From Saprospiraceae bacterium (GTDB taxonomy: Bacteria; Bacteroidota; Bacteroidia; Chitinophagales; Saprospiraceae): 5,921 nt of DNA. Of this stretch, positions 1-3,192 are shown piece after piece. The stretch covers positions 1,949 to 7,869 of the forward strand of contig JAGOIB010000095.1 of assembly GCA_017995875.1 (NCBI GenBank), written 5' to 3'. The notes under the pieces are model-generated. The model made no database searches. It saw only the letters and a list, made by a program, of their open reading frames with translations, and was not told the origin of the DNA. Each line of letters starts with the position of its first letter. Position 1 is the stretch's first letter. Both the position numbers and the translations under genes were made by a program.

Positions 1-31
1 AACTGCTAACTGCTAACTGCTAACTGCTAAC
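1..31. repeat. 7-bp tandem repeat (AACTGCT), at least 4.4 copies
   Basis: The unit AACTGCT is repeated perfectly four times, plus AAC, and is cut by the left edge, so the true copy number is unknown. Because 7 is not a multiple of 3, the TAA at each junction (7, 14, 21 and 28) falls in successive frames, so the array closes all three forward frames. It ends two bases before the ATG of the ATL gene and therefore makes up its entire visible 5' leader. It resembles the short heptameric tandem repeats found between genes in several bacterial groups. Any effect on expression is inference. Confidence 0.9.
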
Positions 32-32
32 C

Positions 33-362
33 ATGGCAAAAACTCACTACATCGAGGATGTGTACGAAGTAGTCAGGTCTATTCCTGCAGGAAGAGTCTC
101 AACCTATGGGGCAATAGCTGATTTTTTGTCCTTAGGATCTGCGAGAATGGTGGGTTGGGCATTGCGCAATTCAAGTGTAATGGATGGTCCGATCCCTGCA
201 CATCGTGTAGTCAACAGGGAAGGATATCTTAGCGGAAGACTTCATTTTCAGGATCCGAAATATATGCAGCATGCGCTTGAACGTGAAGGAGTGAAAGTGA
301 AGAATGATACCGTTGTAGATTTTAAATCCTTGTTCTGGCACCCCGCAGAGAATATGCTCTGA
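33..362 (+). CDS. Alkyltransferase-like protein (ATL; MGMT DNA-binding-domain family, cysteine replaced by alanine)
   Basis: This 109-aa protein corresponds to the C-terminal DNA-binding domain of O6-alkylguanine-DNA alkyltransferases (Ada-C/Ogt/MGMT); the N-terminal RNase H-like domain is absent. Visible landmarks are the winged-helix start GRVSTYGAIA (residues 20-29, with the nucleotide-flipping Tyr at 25), SARMVGWALR (36-45, Arg38 matching the intercalating arginine finger) and the active-site loop PAHRVV (55-60). True alkyltransferases have PCHRV; here Ala56 replaces the alkyl-accepting Cys, so the protein should not repair lesions by itself. Known ATLs (S. pombe Atl1 and E. coli YbaZ with Trp, Thermus TTHA1564 with Ala) bind O6-alkylguanine and hand it to nucleotide excision repair. 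The ATG at 33 gives the full domain, and an in-frame TAA at 21-23 rules out a start farther upstream within the window. No Shine-Dalgarno sequence is visible, as is usual in Bacteroidota. Family assignment is firm; the damage-sensing role is inferred from homologues. Confidence 0.93.
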   Translation: MAKTHYIEDVYEVVRSIPAGRVSTYGAIADFLSLGSARMVGWALRNSSVMDGPIPAHRVVNREGYLSGRLHFQDPKYMQHALEREGVKVKNDTVVDFKSLFWHPAENML

Positions 363-409
363 TCCCCTCATACCTTCTATTTACCAATCCTTAAAAATGT
401 AAAATCAAA

Positions 410-479
410 TCACCCCTCTCTCTTAAGCATGTCATTTGCGTAGTGAAAATCAATTTATGAGAGAGGGGCAAGGGGGTGA
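410..479. repeat. Imperfect inverted-repeat element (possible decayed intergenic repeat)
   Basis: CCCCTCTCTC (413-422) is the exact reverse complement of GAGAGAGGGG (459-468). The outer TCACCCC (410-416) also matches GGGGTGA (473-479). The right arm, 459-479, is a 21-nt sequence whose reverse complement equals the left arm with eight extra bases inside, so the left arm looks like the same sequence after an 8-nt internal deletion. The loop of 36 nt is AT-rich. There is no adjacent T-tract, so it does not look like a terminator. A degenerate dispersed palindromic repeat or miniature element is the likeliest reading; copies elsewhere cannot be seen from this window. Confidence 0.6.
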
Positions 480-522
480 GTTATAGATAAATCAATGAAG
501 TGTCATCGGTAGTTGGCGAAAA

Positions 523-538
523 GAACTCCATCCAATGG
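523..538. repeat. Second copy of the terminator left arm
   Basis: AACTCCATCCAA at 524-535 is identical to 593-604, and the match continues with one substitution to GG at 537-538. The copies are 69 bp apart. Either copy can pair with the single right arm at 615-632. On the minus strand this copy is followed by TTTT (522-519), which the inner arm at 590-607 lacks. It may be a relic of a duplicated terminator or the minus-strand half of a bidirectional one. Confidence 0.65.
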
Positions 539-589
539 CAACAACGGGATATCGTTGGTTACGGAGATACTTCGGCTTTACTTAGCACA

Positions 590-636
590 AGAAACTCCAT
601 CCAACGGTAGTATTCCGCTGGATGGAGTTTCTTTTT
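590..636 (+). terminator. Strong rho-independent terminator in the convergent region
   Basis: An 18-bp stem pairs 590-607 with 615-632 (one G-U wobble, no other mismatch) around the 7-nt loop TAGTATT. It is followed on the plus strand by TTTTT (632-636). The T-tract orients it for plus-strand transcription, that is, for readthrough from the ATL gene, whose stop lies about 230 nt upstream. It also sits 24 nt beyond the stop codon of the minus-strand gene. A near copy of the left arm at 523-538 has AAAA (519-522) beside it, which would read as TTTT on the minus strand, so the region may terminate in both directions. Confidence 0.85.
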
Positions 637-656
637 AGTGTTTTAGCTTGCCGATT

Positions 657-2090
657 CTATTGCACCGATTGTTTGTGCACATAAATAGTTCCATCCTGAA
701 GTTGTATCGTAATATAATACATACCAGGGGCCCAATCGGAAGTTTGAATCCTGTTTTTCCCTTGTAGCAAATCTCCTCGCACAACTGTCACGCCTGCTAT
801 ATTGACAACATTGTATGTTGCCTTTGTTTGTTGATCAAAATCGATTGTAAACTGACTGGTAGCAGGATTAGGAGATACATTTATATTTTCAGGCAGGACG
901 GTATTGATGTGTGAACCATCAAACAATGAATAATAATAGAAATCCAAACTTTCAAAATGCAAATCCAGGGACAGTGAATCAGAAATAAAATAACGGGATT
1001 CGTCGATACTGGAACCATCGGGGTCATCAAAGTAATTGACAGTGCCTTCACCCCCAAGCAAAGCCAGAAAACCTAACTGTGAGGGTACAGCTACTTGTCC
1101 CCACTTTAGTGCAGGGTTTAATAAGTTGACAGTAGAGTCTGTTACATACCAGCTGCCTGAGGCAATATCCCAGTAATATGAAGAAAAAGGATATTCCTCG
1201 GTGACATTTTCAATTGGATAGAGTGTCCAGACATTATCATCCCAGGTTTGTGATGTGGTGTTATAAATCTGTCTCTTTTCCTCCGCAATAGTTTTGTTGG
1301 CATGATATGTATAATTGTAACGTTCGGTTGGCTCCCAAACAGGATCTGACCATACGAATTGTGTTTGAGTTTCCCTGAGCCCTTGCGCATTATAGCTATA
1401 CGTTGTCCTGTCACTCGGTTCAATAGAACCTGTTCCTAAATCAATAGTTGATGTCAGCGCATCAACCAATAAGTCATCATCGTCATATTGGAAATCTGTC
1501 ACGGATGCCGGCACCCACCCACCTAATAAGGCAATGAACAGCCAATTTCTGGTCTGTATAAGGAGATCACCGCTATATACCTGCTTAAGCCCTATAAAAG
1601 GACCAAAGCCACCTCCGAATAAAGGATCTTCAATAGAAATAACAACACTATCCAACCTGTTGGAAGCATCGTATTCAATATCCATTTCCAACTGTGGCTC
1701 CATTTGCTGCGTTTCCAGATTTAACCCTTGAGAGAGAATATGAGATGGATATCCAGGTATTTGATATTCAAATGTGGTGATTCCTTCAAGGCGAAGCACC
1801 TGGGTTGCTGAGTCAAGACCATACTGGTTGATTTTAGTGGTGTGACCCAGGGAATTATATTCCATTTCTGTTTTCAGTGTGGTCGCAAAAACATTGTTTT
1901 TCGTAACTACACTATCAAGTTTATGGGTTATCACAAGTCCAGCTCTGCTGTCATTTAACTGGTCCAGGTTTGAAGGATCGGACCAGAAACGGGCCAAATC
2001 CTTAATGTAGGTCTGTGCAGATTGATATTGAGATTGCCCGGCTAAGCTCAGGGTAAAGAGTAAGGCGAATAAGGAGAATAGGTGTTTCAT
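657..2090 (-). CDS. Secreted T9SS type A sorting-domain protein with YD/RHS-like repeats
   Basis: A 477-aa exported protein. I place the start at the ATG at 2090, because it gives a classical signal peptide (MKH, then a hydrophobic run to about residue 17, with cleavage likely near LSLAGQS). A longer frame could begin at a TTG at 2111, but that only adds a charged heptapeptide. No lipobox Cys is present. The body carries irregular repeats built around Y-D/N-x-x-G/N: EMEYNSLGH near 75, DIEYDASNR near 137, DFQYDDDDL near 199, TYSYNAQGL near 230 and NYTYHANKT near 259. These resemble YD/RHS-type strands and suggest an extended beta structure. The C-terminus (about 402-477) is a Por secretion-system tail: VSPNPA at 405-410, GMYYI at 456-460 and a conserved Lys at 473. 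By analogy with this family it crosses the outer membrane by T9SS, loses the tail, and is anchored to the surface or released. No catalytic motif is recognised, so its function is unknown. The gene stands alone on the minus strand, divergent from the regulator. Confidence 0.9.
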   Translation of the reverse strand: MKHLFSLFALLFTLSLAGQSQYQSAQTYIKDLARFWSDPSNLDQLNDSRAGLVITHKLDSVVTKNNVFATTLKTEMEYNSLGHTTKINQYGLDSATQVLRLEGITTFEYQIPGYPSHILSQGLNLETQQMEPQLEMDIEYDASNRLDSVVISIEDPLFGGGFGPFIGLKQVYSGDLLIQTRNWLFIALLGGWVPASVTDFQYDDDDLLVDALTSTIDLGTGSIEPSDRTTYSYNAQGLRETQTQFVWSDPVWEPTERYNYTYHANKTIAEEKRQIYNTTSQTWDDNVWTLYPIENVTEEYPFSSYYWDIASGSWYVTDSTVNLLNPALKWGQVAVPSQLGFLALLGGEGTVNYFDDPDGSSIDESRYFISDSLSLDLHFESLDFYYYSLFDGSHINTVLPENINVSPNPATSQFTIDFDQQTKATYNVVNIAGVTVVRGDLLQGKNRIQTSDWAPGMYYITIQLQDGTIYVHKQSVQ

Positions 2091-2127
2091 GATTTTTGGA
2101 TTTTTCTTCAAAAATAGATGGTTGTGT

Positions 2128-2154
2128 CAAAATTAGCTAAGCTTTTTCTACCAA
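2128..2154 (-). promoter_or_regulatory. Candidate Bacteroidota promoter of the secreted-protein gene
   Basis: On the minus strand, TAATTTTG (2135-2128) matches the -7 consensus TAnnTTTG exactly. A TTG (2154-2152) lies 16 nt upstream of it, slightly short of the usual 17-23 nt spacing. Transcription would begin near 2121, giving a leader of roughly 30 nt before the ATG at 2090. This placement also favours the ATG over the upstream TTG as the start. Confidence 0.5.
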
Positions 2155-2178
2155 TATTGATGAATGGCAGATATTGGT
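2150..2178. repeat. Inverted repeat ACCAATAT-N13-ATATTGGT
   Basis: Two perfect 8-bp arms (2150-2157 and 2171-2178) are separated by 13 nt, next to and overlapping the -33 side of the secreted-protein promoter. The layout would suit a dimeric regulator binding about two helical turns apart. AT-richness makes chance occurrence plausible. Confidence 0.35.
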
Positions 2179-2235
2179 TTGAGTTTAGAATACGTCTGGC
2201 CCAAACTCCTAAATAAAAACTAAGGCTAAAAAACA

Positions 2236-2249
2236 GTCATAATTATGAC
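2236..2249. promoter_or_regulatory. Perfect 14-bp palindrome, likely operator of the XRE-S24 regulator
   Basis: GTCATAATTATGAC is a perfect dyad lying about 40 bp upstream of the regulator's start codon and around -30 relative to the predicted transcription start. That is where a repressor would block the -33 region. Repressors of this family are usually autoregulated through such dyads, so it is the best candidate binding site for the downstream gene product. Binding is inferred. Confidence 0.6.
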
Positions 2250-2254
2250 GAATT

Positions 2255-2277
2255 TTTGTACTTTCGCCGTGTACAAA
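2255..2277. promoter_or_regulatory. Inverted repeat TTTGTAC-N9-GTACAAA over the predicted promoter
   Basis: Seven-base perfect arms (2255-2261 and 2271-2277) flank a 9-nt spacer and straddle the predicted -7 element and transcription start of the regulator gene. This is a second candidate operator. Its 23-bp span would allow binding by a two-domain dimer. Which of the two dyads the regulator reads, or whether both are used, cannot be decided from one sequence. Confidence 0.4.
2259..2266 (+). promoter_or_regulatory. Candidate -7 element of the XRE-S24 gene
   Basis: TACTTTCG matches TAnnTTTG at all but one position and lies 24 bp before the ATG, giving a leader of about 20 nt. An overlapping alternative, AATTTTTG (2251-2258), also has a single mismatch. 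No clear TTG -33 element is present at the usual distance; the 14-bp palindrome occupies that place. Confidence 0.45.
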
Positions 2278-2290
2278 GCCATTATATACC

Positions 2291-3040
2291 ATGCTTGCTC
2301 ACAATCTTCAGTTTTTAAGACGCAAGACTGGCCATAGCCAGCAGGAGCTTGCCGATCTTCTTGAAATCCCCCGGACCACCTGGAGTGGATATGAACTTGG
2401 CAAAGTGGAGCCAAATATCACCATGCTCCAGAAAATATCCTTTTTCTTTAAGCAGCCCATTGATCGGTTATTAAGCCAGCGAATCGATTTCGATGAGTTG
2501 GAGATAGCTCGGGGGGAAACATTACGGGTGTTGGCCATCACAATGGACCAGGATCAGCGGCAAAATATTGAATTGGTCTATTCGAAGGCAGAAGCTGGCT
2601 ATCTGGATGGTTTCCAGGATCCTGAATTTATCAGTGAGCTTCCTAAAATGTATATCCCCAATTTACCTACCGGCAGTTATCGCGCATTTGAGATCCATGG
2701 AGATTCAATGTTACCGATGCCCTCAGGATCGTTGGTGATTTCAAAATACGTGGAGTCGATCAAAGATCTCAAAGACGATAAGACGTATATCATCGTTACC
2801 GAAAAGGATGGGATCGTCTATAAACGGATAAAAAACCACCTTGCTGAAAATCACATTACTGCTATTTCGGACAATGAGGTGTACTCTCCATATACCATTT
2901 CTTATGCAGATATCAGGGAGATCTGGCGATATCATGCGCATATAGTATTCTCTGATGCCCGTCAACAAAAAGCTGACTGGTTGCAAGAGACTGTGCTAGA
3001 TATGCAACGCAAGCTGTCACAGATGGAAAAGAAGATGTAA
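2291..3040 (+). CDS. XRE-family HTH transcriptional regulator with S24 (LexA/CI-like) autoprotease domain
   Basis: A 249-aa repressor-type protein. Residues 1-60 form a Cro/CI-type helix-turn-helix (SQQELADLLEIPRTTWSGYE at 16-35). Residues about 95-220 form an S24 peptidase domain: a likely self-cleavage site Ala102-Gly103 in AEAGYLDGF, the nucleophile Ser139 in EIHGDSMLP, and the general-base Lys178 in GIVYKRI. Cleavage-to-Ser and Ser-to-Lys distances (about 36 and 39) are close to those of LexA (35 and 37), so autocleavage should be intact. Residues 226-249 form a short charged helix, possibly a coiled coil. In LexA and CI, RecA-DNA filaments trigger cleavage and lift repression; whether that is the signal here is inference. 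There is no Shine-Dalgarno sequence; the ATG at 2291 fits the domain start. Two palindromes upstream suggest autoregulation. No Y-family polymerase or phage gene is adjacent in this window, which argues neither for nor against an SOS role. Confidence 0.92.
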   Translation: MLAHNLQFLRRKTGHSQQELADLLEIPRTTWSGYELGKVEPNITMLQKISFFFKQPIDRLLSQRIDFDELEIARGETLRVLAITMDQDQRQNIELVYSKAEAGYLDGFQDPEFISELPKMYIPNLPTGSYRAFEIHGDSMLPMPSGSLVISKYVESIKDLKDDKTYIIVTEKDGIVYKRIKNHLAENHITAISDNEVYSPYTISYADIREIWRYHAHIVFSDARQQKADWLQETVLDMQRKLSQMEKKM

Positions 3041-3060
3041 AAAACATTACAGGTTTTTAA

Positions 3061-3102
3061 TAAATAAATACGGACAGGTCGCGACTTGTCCGTACTTATT
3101 TA
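3061..3102. terminator. 42-bp near-perfect palindrome, terminator of the XRE-S24 gene
   Basis: The arms 3061-3081 and 3082-3102 are reverse complements with two differences, one of which still forms a G-U pair. The core is ACGGACAGGTC followed by GACTTGTCCGT around CGCG. The palindrome begins 21 nt after the regulator's stop codon. The GC-rich core with AT-rich flanks (TAAATAAATA on the left, TTATTTA on the right) can act as a terminator hairpin in either direction, although the right flank is not a pure T-tract. It separates the regulator transcript from sucA. The near-perfect symmetry also fits a dispersed palindromic repeat. Confidence 0.75.
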
Positions 3103-3163
3103 TATCAAACAGGGCAACCCAAAGGCCATTTCCGGTGTTATCAGGGGTTACCTTAAATCTAAT

Positions 3164-3171
3164 TATTTTTG
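3164..3171 (+). promoter_or_regulatory. sucA: Candidate -7 promoter element of sucA
   Basis: TATTTTTG matches TAnnTTTG exactly and lies 21 bp before the sucA ATG, predicting a start near 3178 and a leader of about 15 nt. The -33 side is weak, with only TTA at 3138-3140. Coming after the terminator palindrome, it suggests sucA is transcribed from its own promoter. A short inverted repeat, AGGCCA (3123-3128) and TGGCCT (3170-3175), overlaps it and may be chance. Confidence 0.5.
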
Positions 3172-3192
3172 GCCTCTGCTTAACCATTCACC

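Larger units (their letters stand above)
363..656. other. Convergent intergenic region, no gene recognised
   Basis: About 294 bp separate the stop codons of the convergent ATL and secreted-protein genes. I see no credible coding sequence. The region contains an imperfect inverted repeat (410-479), a small hairpin candidate (CAACG 542-546 with CGTTG 553-557), and a strong terminator (590-636) with an extra copy of its left arm (523-538). A small RNA ending at the terminator cannot be excluded, but I found no good promoter for one. Confidence 0.6.

Noticed and set aside
1..31. CRISPR array
   Set aside because: The repeat unit is 7 bp and contiguous, with no spacers.
33..362. Active O6-methylguanine-DNA methyltransferase (ogt)
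   Set aside because: The acceptor cysteine is replaced by alanine at residue 56, so suicide methyl transfer is not expected.
171..371. Minus-strand frame opposite the ATL gene
   Set aside because: Antisense shadow of a gene with firm family motifs; the peptide shows no recognisable domain.
410..479. Insertion sequence terminal repeats
   Set aside because: There is no transposase and only 36 bp lie between the arms, so at most it is a miniature or decayed repeat.
363..656. tRNA or other known structured RNA gene
   Set aside because: I saw no cloverleaf, CCA end or recognised riboswitch core.
1142..1731. Alternative frames within the secreted-protein gene (1142-1423 minus, 1534-1731 plus)
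   Set aside because: They lie wholly inside a gene supported by a signal peptide and sorting tail, and their peptides look non-coding.
2091..2111. Longer secreted-protein start at a TTG (2111)
   Set aside because: It adds seven charged or polar residues before a textbook signal peptide and uses a rare start codon. The ATG at 2090 suits export and the predicted promoter better.
2226..2986. Minus-strand frames over the XRE-S24 gene and its promoter (2226-2414, 2308-2541, 2741-2986)
   Set aside because: All are antisense to a well-supported regulator and have no domain or promoter support.
2291..3040. Calling the regulator lexA or a prophage CI repressor
   Set aside because: The N-terminus is an XRE-type HTH rather than the LexA winged helix, and no phage genes are nearby, so only the family-level name is supported.
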